Shown here piece by piece: positions 46,083-58,047 of a stretch of 64,000 nt of DNA. Under the pieces are notes generated by a model. The model did not search any database and was not told where the DNA came from. It worked only from the letters and a program-made list of their open reading frames with translations. Positions within the stretch are counted from its first letter, which is position 1. Each line of letters starts with the position of its first letter. Where the stretch lies: the NCBI GenBank assembly GCA_014058105.1, contig JACGCM010000018.1, forward strand, positions 496,001 to 560,000, written 5' to 3'. The stretch comes from Kingdonia uniflora (taxonomy: Eukaryota; Streptophyta; Magnoliopsida; Ranunculales; Circaeasteraceae). Made by a program: the position numbers and the translations under genes.

Positions 46083-46969
46083 GCATATATCTCTGATAAA
46101 GAGTTATGCATAACGCATACATTCACACTATAAAATTTCAAAGTATATTGCATACATATCTCTGCTAACCTTTGGTATCCAGATGCGAATCGAATGAAGA
46201 GTCAAGCTTTTTCCTCACTACACTGCTGTATTCCCACCTACGAGATCCTGAACTTTTTGCCCTCTTTAACCATTTATCGCATTCAGAAAACTCTTAATTT
46301 GTTCCCCTGATCTTTCGCCTTTCTCTCTGATTGCTCTCCAAGTCTTTTGTGGTAAAATGATTGTTTGGAGACGAAGAAGAACTATTTATCTTTTCTCGCT
46401 CAATGCGGCTGACATTTATTGCCCCTCGCACGAACCATCCTTGATTCCTGAACTAAGGCATCCTTTCCACTCTCCATGTCAGACGCCTTGAACCTTTTCG
46501 ATTAAACCACTTTTCCATTATAACAACTCTCCTCATTTATTAACGTGTTTTGTTGCCCTTTTTCCATATCTTTTCTCAACTTCCCCTCACTCATGATAGT
46601 TTGTACTATGAGATGTCCAAGCTTTATATTATTTTCTATAAAAAACAAAACTAGAAGCTTCTGCACTCACGTATTTTGATTTTACAGAACCTGTTTATCC
46701 TACTTATAGTGATTGGCATCATTTTCAAAGTCATACAAATATTCTTATTTATTTAAATTGCTTACTTAACAATTCCTAAACAGATCCCCCCTATTGAAGA
46801 TCCAATTGACTTATATTATTTCTGTTATATTCTATCATTTAGCTTATTCGTAAGAACATCTACACAGTATCTATCACAATCTGGAAATTTTTAGCAACAT
46901 GCATCATTCACCAGTCCTCATATCTTCAAAATCGATCTCCACTTCAGCAATCATACCTACCTCCCTTTG

Positions 46970-47206
46970 TCACTTTGCCGGATCCCTCATGAATACATGA
47001 AAGAATGACTCATAGAAGTAACGAGCATACTTAAGTTTTCTACTATTGATATCTAACCCTTCGAGCTGGCACACCCTCATCGGTAACTCAGCATCATAGC
47101 CGAGCGGGCCAAAAATTCTCTCCCGCACCTCGGCAGTTTTTGTGGCTAGTCGACCTTCAGCAACGTGACGAATCCTCTGAGATCGAGTTCGTACCATCCT
47201 AACCAT
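46970..47206 (-). CDS. Short antisense ORF 2 of the inner Tat
   Basis: 78 codons, starting MVRMVRTRSQRIRHVAEG and containing VRERIFGPLGYDAELP and LEGLDINSRKLKYARYFYES. It matches the plus-strand ORF at 32406-32633 in the outer element. The Met at the fourth codon aligns with the start of that copy and may be the real start. Function unknown. Confidence 0.6.
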   Translation of the reverse strand: MVRMVRTRSQRIRHVAEGRLATKTAEVRERIFGPLGYDAELPMRVCQLEGLDINSRKLKYARYFYESFFHVFMRDPAK

Positions 47207-47989
47207 CCCCTAAGCTTTTGCAGGTCATCCTATCCACATTTGTAAGATTTCCCAATAACTTACTTTTTCACTCAGTTGTTACCTAGTATCGCATAACAGA
47301 AACCTAAAATCTTGGACTCACTTATTATAACTTATCCCCTCTGTAATACAATTGACCTTAGGCATAGAATCTCTATCGACCTTAGAACAACTCGAATTAA
47401 CATATTTCTACAATTTCTATTTCATTTCCTGTTAAAACATAGATCTTTCATTCATCACAGTTCGAAAGTTGTTTCAACACTTATCAAATAGTTATTCAAC
47501 TAACACATTTCAAATCGAATCAAGAAAATTTTTATACACAAAATTTGTGAGAATCAATTTTTTCATATTATTCATAGCATGATTTACAGATAACAAGTTT
47601 TCACACAGAAATACGACAGCATGTTATCCGTCCAGCACCGAACTTCTGGTACTTTACAGGCAATAAATTTTCCCTATTTATTCAAGGCTACAGGTCGACC
47701 AGGCACAACGAGGCATCAACTTGCCCAGTTCTTCTCACTTCAGTGATGTTTCACCCTGACGCAAAGAAATTAGTGGAACCAACAAAAAACCCTCCTCACA
47801 TGGCTCGGATGAAGCACAGTCGAACTCCAAGCAAGTATTATGCGAGCAGTAGACTCAGTACATTCCCACAAAAAAAGATGGCAAGATCTTCAAAGAATTA
47901 AATTATGATGGAAATGCCTCAACAGAATCTTCCTACCAGTAATCCTCCTCCACTACCATCACCACCTCTTCTATAACCACCACCACCAC

Positions 47990-48347
47990 AGAGTTGGTAG
48001 AGATGAAGCGGGCCCGACCTTAGAATCCCTGGCACCACAAAAAATCAGTGCATCTGTCCCGCAGACACATCTTTCCCTGTATATGAAGCCCTAACCCTGT
48101 CTTTCGCAAGAGTACGAGGATAGGCCCTACGCTCCTAGCCCGTCAACACGAAGACATGAAATCTCCACTTCCAGTAGAAATCTTCCTTAGCTTCAACCGC
48201 TTCCTCTCCCGACAAGCCTCGATACGTCGGAGGAATAGGTGCTAGGATTGCCATTTCCAGAAAATCATTACCAAAGTACTTCAACTTCAGCCACTGCGCT
48301 TCAGATACAATTCTCTCTTCAAGAACCATACTCCGCGTTTTCACCAT
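47990..48347 (-). pseudogene. Short antisense ORF 1 of the inner Tat (stop after VLTG)
   Basis: Starts MVKTRSMVLEERIVSEAQ and is open for 70 codons to a TAG at 48135. Past the stop the same frame still aligns with the outer copy (LAKDRVRASYTGKDV…GILR against LAEDKIKETDVGAGV…WILR). It then becomes Gly-rich (CGGGGYRRGGDGSGGG). The TAG is therefore probably a mutation and the ancestral protein longer, perhaps about 140 residues with a Gly-rich tail. Confidence 0.6.
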
Positions 48348-48632
48348 TTCAGAGAGCGTCCCGCATGCAAGAATTTACCTAAACAAGGTGATAAAGGTAC
48401 TCTTTATATAACCCTAACTTTATTGTGCAAGTAAGTTTTCCCAAGCGTTGTCATTAATTATGGTCGCGACTATTTAAATTCAAACCGTCACATATATACG
48501 CACTATCATTTAATACCCATCACTTCCCTAAACCATGTAACTTCCACCCAGTCAAACGCCATCATTGCTCCGCTTGAAGATTACAATTTTTTATATGTTC
48601 TTTCCCAACCAAAGCTACCCGTGACTTCGGTT

Positions 48633-48645
48633 GCAAGGGGGCGAT
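48633..48645 (+). other. Polypurine tract of the inner Tat element
   Basis: gcaagggggcgat abuts the 3' LTR start. The same tract appears in reverse complement at 30791 beside the outer LTR. Confidence 0.85.
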
Positions 48646-49223
48646 TGTAGGGGCTTATTCCTTGTCCTCACTCGTAATCAAGCTCATTTAGTTCGAATTA
48701 CCTTCATCTCAGGTTCACACAATTTTAGCACACAGCATTCCAGTTAGACATTCTAACCAACCCTATGAACTACATAAGAAAATACATCGAGCTAAAACTA
48801 GAAAATATGATTCAGTCAAAGACACCTGTCTCTCACGAACTCATTAGTTATTCATTCAGCCGCCATTAACCACATTATTCGAGAGACATGCTCCAGCACG
48901 ACGAAGAGTTGTGGGAAAAGCCTATAAAAAGGAGATGTTCCAGAAGAGACAGGGACCAAAAAAATTACTCAAACTTCTTTCTAACGAGATCAAAGGCATT
49001 TCTATATTCTAGAGATCACTTGTAATAAAGATATCCATTCAAAGCTATAAAGAGACTTTTTCAAAAATCCTCCATACGAGGTCGTGGTTTTTTACCTATT
49101 CAGTGGTTTTTCACGCTAAAACACCTATTTCAATTTCTTGTTTTCTATTATCGTATTGTTACAGGATCATTGGTGTGATAGCTAATTCCTAATCGTATCG
49201 AGCTACAGAATTTGGCAATTACA
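48646..49223 (+). repeat. 3' LTR of the inner Tat element
   Basis: 578 bp, TGTAGGGGC…ATTACA, followed by GTAAG, the right-hand target duplication. Confidence 0.95.
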
Positions 49224-49302
49224 GTAAGTTTTGATGATTTGTATATTTTTTAAATCTGCATTGTGATTCGAGCTAAAAATATGTTTGATTTGTTTTTATA
49301 AG

Positions 49303-51763
49303 ATGGTCGGCTGATGAAGGGGATCTGCCTCGGGATTATGGAGGAAAAAGTTGAGCTCAAAAATGGGAAGGTAGAACTCAAGAAGAAGATGGCTCGATTA
49401 AAGTCTGACCTGGTTTGGGAGGGAAAGCGACCGAACTCTGTGAAGGCTGCGCAGGAAGTGTAGATTATCGAGCTAACAGAAGAAGTACAAAAGAACCTGG
49501 ATGAGGTGTTAGTTCAGCGCAATAGACTCGGGCATCAACTCCTCAAAGTGGGGTGCTCTAAAGCTGAGGTAACAACCATTATGGAGGGTACCTACATCGA
49601 GGAAGATGAGGTGGAAGATGACGTTACTAGAGTGGTAGGAGGGTTGGATGGTGTTTCTCCCCAAACAGAGCTAGAGACCTAAGGGGATGATAATGAAAAT
49701 CTAGATAACGATAACGAGAAGGTAGAGTAGAATTGTTGAATTTATGGTTATGAGATTTGAGGGGTTTGAGGAACTGTAATTATATGGGATATAGTTTGGT
49801 AGGATGAACTTCTTTAGGCTAAGAGATGTTTGTAAAAATTGTTTGTAGGAACTTAAGGATATGCACCTCAGAATTGAGGAGTCAGAGAATGAGCTTGCTA
49901 AGGAAAAAGATACCTCAACATCCCTGTTGTCTTTGCAAGTAGAGCTACAGGTTAGAGAAGAGCAAGAAATATTTGACTTGTATGTTGCGTTACAAAGTAT
50001 AAGTTAGAGTATATAGAGATAAACCAAAATTGTGTTAGCAGTTTAGGGGCAATGGTAATCAGCTGTATCTAGATAATACCCAAGTGTTAAAGAAGTTATA
50101 ACATAGAAAATGTGTTCCTTAAAATTAGATGTATGTGTTATTGTCATCGAACTGGGATCATACTTTGACATTAAGTTTAGAAGCAATTTCTCAGCAGTAG
50201 ATATAAAAAGATAGAAATTTGTTAGAAATTAGGTTCCTGTATTACGATCTGAATGTTGAGTATTGCTGAATCAAACTTGATGCATTATTTATATGATGTA
50301 GGTCGAACTGGAGTCAGCTCGCTTGAGTGAACAAGAAACACTCCAATGTAACCAAGAGTTTGTCGTGGAGTTTGATAGGATGAGAGAGGCAAATGAACAT
50401 AGCGGGGAGGACCAACACGTTAAAGTTCATTTTAAGTTTGTCGAGGCAACACCAACTGTTGAAGAGCTGACTCGGAAGATTGAGGGAAAAGATGCTGAAA
50501 TTATTAAGGGGCAAAAAGATCTTGAGGAGGCGAAGGAGAAGACTGAGAAGCTCAAAAGCCATAGTAATGCTTTGATGGTGAAGAGTAAGGAGGCAAACAT
50601 GGCTCGATACTATATCTAGTCGTTACAAACGACAGAGAAAAAGTTATGATGGTTTTTAGCCAGTCTGAAGGGCCAATTAATTAACAAAACAAACGAGCAA
50701 GAACAGACCTGAGCTGATCTAGTGAGTTCCAAAAATGAACTGGAGCGATTGAAGAAAAAAATTATTGAGAAAGATAACGAGTTGAAGAAAGCTCGAGATA
50801 ACCTATCCAAATCTGAAATTGCTATTGAATAGTTAAGTGAGGTTTTACCTACTAAAGATTTAGATTTTTGAATGGTTCAAAGATGATGTAATGAATTAAA
50901 TGAGAGGGTAGCCTAATTGAAGGCCGATTTGGCTATGACCAATTCGCGTCTCAAGAAGGTCGAGGCTGGAGAGCGGTCAATGAAGAATAAAAGCGATGTC
51001 GGGGTCTCCATTGTAAAAGGGGATGTTGTTGGCTTATCAACTCAAAATAGAGAGTTGGATAAAGATGTAGCTCGCATTCAAGCTCACGTACAAAGAGGAA
51101 CTGAACATTTGAGGGAGTACCAGGGAAAACTGGATGATGCTCATAGCATAGAGTTGAAGTTAGAGCGGGAGATCAGGGGTAGGATCAATTGATAAATAAA
51201 AAATACAAATTATTAAAAAGTCTCATGTTGGGGGAAGTGTAGGTAAAGACAAGGAGCTTGAAGAATTTCGTGCTCAGGTGGCAGAATTGAGGATAATAAA
51301 CCAGGCTGATTCAGATAAATTAGCAGAGAAGGTGAAGGAGCATAATAATCTTATGTCCCGTACAGATAGTCACATGGAATGGCAAGACATACTGTATAAA
51401 AAGTTGCAAGAACGTCATCAGAAAGTGAGAGAGAATTTTTCTAAGACAGTTATGCCTGAGGTAACGCGCTCATAGATGTTAATGGTTTCTATTACCAATT
51501 TTGAGAAGGAAGTGAGAAGTCTTGAGTTAGAGAGGGATACCGTGCATGATTGTCTGTCGGGAAAAGGATATATTTGTAGAGCCGATGTAGATCGAGGAAA
51601 CATTATGAACGTCATGGAAATGGAGTTAGGTTTTTGGCCTGTTGAATTGGTAGAGCAAGGCAGGATTACTACAGCTGCTCGAGCTCGAGATTATATGGCT
51701 GATCATTATCCTGCTGTAGGGGAAAACACAGTTAACCTCCCATCAGTAGAGAAGAATCCTTAG
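49303..51763 (+). pseudogene. Antisense multi-exon gene of the outer Tat, exons 3-5 (coiled coil)
   Basis: It continues 33713-35043 across the inner element. The intron acceptor TTTTATAAG ends at 49302. Exon 3 is 49303-49720 (LAHRQ-type charged text ending near VVGGLDGVSPQTELE), exon 4 49849-49950 (open, 34 codons, starting ELKDMHLRIEESENELAKEK) and exon 5 50302-51763. Intron 3 runs 49721-49848 and intron 4 49951-50301. Exon 5 is coiled coil (FDRMREANEHSGEDQHVKVH; GKDAEIIKGQKDLEEAKEK; VSIVKGDVVGLSTQNRELDK). It ends ELVEQGRITTAARARDY…LPSVEKNP with TAG at 51761-51763. Several nonsense codons and a frame change near 51195 show decay. Exon 4 is exactly 102 bases in both copies. Confidence 0.75.
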
Positions 51764-51835
51764 AAGTGGCTTATAGATGTAACCTGTAGAAGTATCTGGT
51801 AAATCTAGTTTTACCTGCAGACATATTGAGAGATG

Positions 51836-52141
51836 AAAACTAGTTTTACCTTTACTTTATCTTATTTCTGGTAAAGATCTTTGATTAAAAACTAGTATTA
51901 CCTTCGTTTTAATCGTATATTTTGTATAGAGGGGCGATTGAAAGCTAGTTTTACCTTTGCTTTAATCTGTATAGAGCTCGACTGAAAGCTAGTTTTACCT
52001 TTGCTTTAATCGGTATAGAGTTTGATTAAAACCTAGTCTTACCTTTGCTTTAATATGTATAGAGTTCGATTGAAAGTTAGTATTACCTATATTTTAATCT
52101 GTATAGAGGTCGATTGAAAGCTATTTTTACCTTTACCTTAA
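51836..52141. repeat. Tandem repeat, unit about 44 bp, in the outer Tat
   Basis: About six copies of a unit with gaaagctagttttaccttt, gctttaatctgtatagag and ctcgatt. It lies between the end of the antisense gene and the integrase side, as in the two other Tat copies. Confidence 0.88.
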
Positions 52142-52288
52142 TTTATGTAATGTAGTAGAGTCTACGTAAGTAGAGAGTAATGTGGGAAAAAACTTTGAAG
52201 TTTTCATTGAATAGAATAGAATGTACACTGTATGGAGATGAAATCTCACTTTTGGAATGGAAAGAACGAGAATTTTGAAATGTAGAAG

Positions 52289-53056
52289 TGATGGGCATGT
52301 AAAAATGCCTATTTTACCTTACATATTTAAGGGTTCTAGACTTCATTTTATTGCTAAAAAGATTAATTATTAATTTATTATTGTTTCTGGTTATGCTTGA
52401 TAAGAGTGTACAAAATACTAAATTTGAGTGCTAAAGCTGTAACTGTTGGAGAAGACCACCAATCTAAGCTATATCTCAGTGTATCTCTAATAGATAACAA
52501 ATCTCAAGTGCAAATCAAGAGAATATTTGACATATTGAGGATATTTTATTATGACTAGGAAAATTTTATTGAGTATAATGAATATTTTACTGAGAATAGA
52601 ATCCTCAAGAAAATAGTAGCTGTGGAGATGTGACAAGCAGGAAGGTTTATATTCACCCAAAAATTCTAAAACTTTTTGGAGAAGTTGCCAATATGTGAAG
52701 AAATTTTATTAAATTTTTTCATATTTTCTTACTAAGTATATATTTATGAATAAATTCTAAAATTCGATTATATTTGAATTGGCAAATATACTCTCTTACT
52801 AAATATGTAACCCTCTCCTTCATCTATAAAAGGAGAGGTCTTGACTATGAATGATCATCCAATTTTGAGAGCATTTCTTTGAGAGCAAAGAGATTGAATT
52901 TCTTGGAGTTGCTTGTAACCTCGGAGCAATTTACCTTTTGTAAGTTTTATTGATCAATAAAGTATTTTTTTTTTGTTTTTTTCCATTACCTCATGTCTTT
53001 CTTTTTAGTAGTATAACATATTTTAGTAGTCATGTCTAGCTAAACCATCCTCTAGT
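52289..53056 (+). repeat. Left LTR of the Athila-like element (first 770 bp)
   Basis: Aligns to 58048-58805 from TGATGGGCATGT through taaaccatc-tctag. It has a TATA-like tctataaaagg at about 52823 and aataaag near 52959. After ctctag the sequence continues as the reverse complement of 59208 downward. Confidence 0.85.
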
Positions 53057-53280
53057 GGGAAATGGGGATTCACCGTAAATATATACTTAACGTAAATGTA
53101 AAAATAAATTGTTCTTGGATAAAATAATGATTTTGACCAAATGTCTATTTATCATCTCTTAAGAAAGAAATTTATCAAAATACATTAGATGAATATCATA
53201 TGTGAAAATACAAAAAGTTAAAGCAAGCTAAATACGTTCCGTTAATCTTTGATTCACAATCCAATGTTAATAAGACTGGG
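53057..53280 (-). repeat. Inverted LTR piece inside the Athila-like element
   Basis: Reverse complement of about 58978-59208 of the right LTR (shared words such as ggtcaaaatcattatt and aacattggattgtgaatc). It joins the left LTR at a ctag-containing microhomology and the gag segment near 53280. Confidence 0.82.
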
Positions 53281-53351
53281 AGTTGGATCCAACTTCAAAG
53301 GCATTACCTCTCTTTTCTTGTATATCTTTTTTTATTCATGGTTCCCCAAGT

Positions 53352-54046
53352 TTATAATTTTTCAGCCATCTCTTCTAAGAAGTCCAAGCCCTCTTCATCA
53401 TCCTTATCAGTAAATTTCTCTAAGAAAAATGATTCTACAATTTTCTTAGTTTCAGCATCCAATCTATCATAAAGATTTTTAGTTAGGGCCCATGAGTCGA
53501 TACCATGATGGGGACATTGTAGGATTAGCCCCTTATATCTCTCTAGATAATCCTTTAAGATTTCTCCATCAAGTTGGGTAATCCTAAGAATGGCCATACT
53601 TCTTGTAAAGGGCTTTAGTAAAAATCTCAAAACTCGTGATAGATTTACGCCGTAGAGCTAGAAGCCAACTTTTAAACTTTCCTAGTAAAGGAAATAGAAA
53701 TAAAATAAGTTTCATGGCCTCCATTTCGTTATCACTCACTCCTATACCTCTGGAGGAACATTAAATCATCAAAATCCTGTACATGGGCATATGGGTTCTC
53801 ATCCTCCCCTCCCAAGAATTTTGGCAATAAATTAATAAGCGGATTTCTAAGTTTAAATTTTTTAGTGGTAGGAGGAAAAACAATGCATGAAGCATGATTT
53901 GTCATTTTAAGAAACATATGATCCTTGAGTGAGACCCGTATAGGTTCCGGACCATTTGCATTGTTATTCCTAATTTTATAGACATCTCTCATCTCAAATA
54001 ATTGGGGTAGAAAACTAAACGGATTGAGCGATGAAATTGGACTCAA
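53352..54046 (-). pseudogene. Athila-like gag (inverted, broken)
   Basis: Two minus-strand pieces. The N-terminal one (54046-53732) reads LLPKFLGGEDENPYAHVQDF. The C-terminal one (53630-53352) has LDGEILKDYLERYKGLILQC, PHHGIDSWALTKNLYDRL and ETKKIVESFF, a capsid pattern seen in Athila-group gags. A frameshifted gap separates them. The frame ends shortly before an LTR piece instead of protease. Upstream, on the minus strand, frames such as PEYHLERLRKSDLIDIL suggest further N-terminal coding to about 54250. Confidence 0.8.
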
Positions 54047-54249
54047 ATTGAGCCTTAATGGAGATACGTAGAACGCAAAGGATTCTAACTCACCCTCAAC
54101 AGGAAAGAGTTCCCTATGGGCTTGGTTTGTTTGGTCTCTAGTATCAATAGAGATTAGAATCTCCTGATTAACTGACTCGCCTAACTAAAAGTGGATTAAA
54201 ATATCAATCAGATCAGATTTTCTAAGCCTCTCAAGATGATACTCAGGCA

Positions 54250-55385
54250 CTCAAAACCATTCTTTCATAAAATATTAGAAGTGCACACAATGATGATCAG
54301 GCAAGAATGAGGTGCATAAAAATAAATACAACAACCGTTAACCAAAGGTCAGGTACTTTCTCCGTCTAGTAATCGACCCCACCTAGGAATTCAGGGGTTT
54401 CAATTGTAGAACACCTTGAATGGTAATTCTATGTAAATCGGGTGTCAATTACGTGAGGTAATCCCTCGCTTTAATCTTTTTTGATAGGACTTATTTATGG
54501 CCAAGTTGTGACCCGCTCTCAGGGTTTGGTTGCTCCTATTCTTGACAGTAGATCGATTCACATATTGAGTTGTTTTTATATCGCTTTAGCATTAACTCGC
54601 GTGCAGTTCTAGTCACCTAGAAGCACATGTGCTGGATGGTGGGACAAACCGCTTAAAATTGCCTTTCTACACTAGTTATGCTAGGGAACGTACTTCCTCC
54701 AGACAAATGTATCTACTATCAGGGGTCTTAATGAGATGACACACAAGGCGACATTTTTAGGGGCTCCAGGTGCGTGTTCCTGTGCTCCAGGTGCATGTTC
54801 CTGTGCTCCAGGTGCGGTCTAAGAAAGTACCTACAAGACGACATTTTTAGGGGCTCGCTATTTACCCTGGTGGAACCATTGAGATGACACACCCTGACTC
54901 TCTGGCTCAAGTATGCGTTGTAGAGATGTCCTTCCAAGATGTGGGTTCCAATATAGCTTCTGTTAAAAAATTACAATTGTACCATCACTTTAATACACAC
55001 TCAACACTCAAGATACAAGTTGTTCCTCACTACAAGTCACTTAAATAGGGGAGAAATAAAAGAAAAGAAAAAACTACTCTAATATTTTTGTTTTTTTTAG
55101 GAATTAAATGAAAGAAATAACAAGGCAATGGCAATTGGCAGGCAATAAGAAGATCACATCAACCAATTTTCTTTGATTTCCTTGTAGGAGTCCAAAAAGC
55201 TTTCGTGGTGGCGCTTTCTAAATTATGGAAAGATATATGCCTTCGTTAACCTGCGATCACAAAAACCAAATATATCTCACAAGCAAAAGGAAAATAATTC
55301 TAAACTAAAATAAACAAGAATTTTAATTTTTTTAAGATAAAATAAAATAAATCAAAATCAAAATGGAAACAAAAATCGAACGTTT
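54250..55385 (-). other. Inverted leader, primer-site-like motif and LTR tail of the Athila-like element
   Basis: Non-coding. A short tandem motif gctccaggtgc-tgttcctgt repeats three times at about 54765-54815, and agacgacatttttaggggctc occurs twice (54745 and 54835). On the minus strand gcgccaccacgaaag at about 55205-55220 resembles a primer binding site. The sequence before it (minus strand, about 55385-55225) aligns loosely with the last part of the 1322-bp LTR. Confidence 0.5.
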
Positions 55386-55387
55386 AT

Positions 55388-56640
55388 AGTTTGACCATTG
55401 GCAATTTCCTAGTTTTGGACCAAGCCCGATAAAAGAAAATTCCTTAGTGAGGTCTGATGTTTTTTCTGGGACGATCCATACTTATTCAAGTATTACTCTT
55501 ATCAAATTATTCGTCGATGTGTCCCATATTCTAAACATACCAAAATCATTGAATTTTTCCACACCCACGCTTGTGGTGGCCACTTCAGTTCTAAAAAGAC
55601 CTCTACAAAAAATTTGTAATGTGATTTTTATTGGCCAACCTTATTTCATGATGCTTACGAATTTTGTAAGGCTTGTGATAGATGCCAGAGAATGGGAGCC
55701 TTGTCTCGTTAAAATATGATGCCCCTAAACCCTATTTTGATTATTGAACCCTTTGACGTTTGGGGCATCAACTTTATGGTTACATTTACACCATCTTCAG
55801 GGTATAGATACATTTTGTTAGCAGTTTACTATGCAACTAAGTGGGTAGAGGCCATTCCTACCAAAACCAATGATAGTTCAGTTGTTGTCAAGTTTCTTAA
55901 AGAGAACATTTTCTCCCGTTTTGGTACGCAGAGGACAATCATTAGTGATGGAGGGTTGCATTTCAACAGTAGAATGTTTGTAAACTTAATAAAAAAAATA
56001 CAAAGTAACACATAAGGTAGTTACACCTTACCATCCGCAAACTAGTGGGCAGGTGGAGGATTCCAATAGAGAAATACAAAATATTCTCTAAAAAACTTAC
56101 GCAAACCGCAAAGATTGGTCAACTCGACTAACTGATGCTCTTTGGGCTTACCGTACACCTTTCAGGATACCTATTGAAATGTCTCCATACCGATTAGTCT
56201 ACGAAAAAGTGTGTCACCTCCCTGTTGAATTGGAACACGGTGCCTATTAGGCAATAAAGCATTAAATTTTGACATTGGGAAAACCTGTTTACATCACAAG
56301 CTTCAACTCAATAAGTTAGAAGAACTACATAATGATGCATACCAATCAATAATGACTTATAAGGAACGCATGAAAGCATTTCATGAAAAAAATATTTTGA
56401 ACCAAATCAAAAAGTTTTGTTGTACTCTTCTCGGTTGCATTTGTTTCCTGGCAAACTTCAATCTCAATGAACCGGCCCTCTCATTGTCAAAATAGTTTAT
56501 CCACATGGTGCAGTTGAGGTTACGGAACCTAGCACTGGCAAAATGCATAAAGTGAACGGTCAATGGCTTAAGCCATATTATGATCATTTTATCTTCACGA
56601 ATAAAGACTTGAAGCTCCTGGGCCTAGTCTATGAAGAGTA
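55388..56640 (+). pseudogene. Athila-like integrase (broken)
   Basis: The frame begins with a polymerase-integrase linker (KFLSEV, FFWDDPYLFKY). The HHCC finger follows (H-HACGGHF … CKACDRCQRMG across a frameshift), then the core FDVWGINFMVTFTPSSGYRY (first Asp), YATKWVEAIPTKTND, ISDGGLHF (second Asp) and [15 protein letters not shown] (Glu). The C-terminal part shows WAYRTPFRIPIEMSPYRLVY and CHLPVELEH, diagnostic of Athila, then decays through many stops. The longest open stretch is 55716-56015. Confidence 0.88.
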
Positions 56641-58033
56641 GCATCCATATCTTTCTTACCCAACTTTCACTTAGTTTGGGGGTTCCTTGTTTTGTCTAGC
56701 TGAAGATAATAAACTTAGCGCCATCTGGGAGGCAACTCATGCTATATCACGTACTATGTTATGATTTTCTTTTTCCCTTCACTTAAGGTATATACTCAAA
56801 CATTAGGGTAATGTTTCTTTCTAATTTGGGGGTAGGGGAAAATCATTCACATTTTTTACACCTTTTTGAGAAAAGATAGGTCATTATGGAAATTTATGAA
56901 ACTCTTTAGAAAGTTTCTGTAAGCTTAGAAGTATTTGGTTATGGTCTAAATATTTTGATCGTAAATACCGTAACATTTAAATTTTCATCAGATACATGCT
57001 TAGAAAATTTTGGAACACTATCTTAAGCTAGAAGACTACCCTTTAATTAGAAGAAATTTCACGTTGACTGATAATTCTTGAAACAAATGTACTTCACGGT
57101 AGTGTTGCATTTGTAACTTTTGCCAGAATTTTGACCAATCAAAGAAAATCTAGTATTTGAGGTAGGAATGATTCACTACATGGGAAACAATTGCCTAAGA
57201 ATAAGTTTGACCTTGAACTAATATAATAAAGATTTCTATAAGCCAAAATAGCTTTAAAAACTTTCACGAGGCAAGGTATATTCACATAATTAGAACTGAA
57301 AGAGGAAGAATTATCACAAACCTCGAGTATAACCATGAACTATGTGAAAGAAGTAAGGAAAACTGTCTAAATGTGAGAATCCAAAGCCTAGGTCACGATG
57401 GGGCACCAAACCCCGACAACCTAAGCCAACTGGCTGGGATTGTCAACCAAAGACTTATATTACGGAGGCTTCACTAAAGAAACAAGTACCAAAATAAAAA
57501 TGTTTATAGTTATTCCCCAAAATCAATAACAGGATTCGAATTAATTATGACACTTGTCAAACTGATCGTTGGATTTATTTCACGAAATACAAAATGACTG
57601 GGTATTGACTCAAGAGCCTCTAAATAAAGTTGTAAGAGCAATAACTATTTTCACAACACTTGAGGATATTAGAAAAATATATGAAATCTCATTTAATTAT
57701 TGGGTAGTATCTCTAATTTCGGATAGTTCTCCAAGATCTCTAGTTATATATATGTGAAAGAATTAAATTTTAAGGGGTTCACCTTCTTAATGCTTTTACT
57801 ATTATCAAATATCGATAAGTTTGCTGAAATGACCTAATAAGTATCTAAACTACTAGAATGCCATTATTGACTTGTATGGGCATAGTCATTGCAAATTCTC
57901 ACGAGACAAAACTTGTCCTATATGGGTAACCTATAGGTTTAACGGCTTGTTACATATGCTAAATACAATCGTCTTAACCACGAAAAGGTTACATTTTTAT
58001 TCTTTTTATTTGCTCGAGGACTAGCAAACTTTA
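56641..58033 (+). other. 3' non-coding region of the Athila-like element
   Basis: From the pol end to the purine tract. No reading frame of note; Athila elements often carry a long region here, sometimes with an envelope-like gene, but none is seen. Confidence 0.6.
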
Positions 58034-58047
58034 AGCTTGGGGGTATT
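58034..58047 (+). other. Polypurine tract of the Athila-like element
   Basis: agcttgggggtatt directly before TGATGGGC. Confidence 0.8.

Larger units (their letters stand above)
35049..49223 (+). mobile_element. Inner Tat retrotransposon, full length, nested in the outer one
   Basis: LTRs 35049-35626 and 48646-49223 are both 578 bp, begin TGTAGGGGCTTATTCC and end with CA. The 5-bp duplication GTAAG flanks them (35044-35048 and 49224-49228). Inside are a primer binding site, gag-pro-pol with aRNH on the plus strand, a 157-bp tandem repeat, an antisense gene and two short antisense ORFs on the minus strand, and the purine tract gcaagggggcgat. Total 14,175 bp. LTRs differ at about 60 positions by eye (10-11%). 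The polyprotein has many in-frame stops but few frameshifts. Confidence 0.95.
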
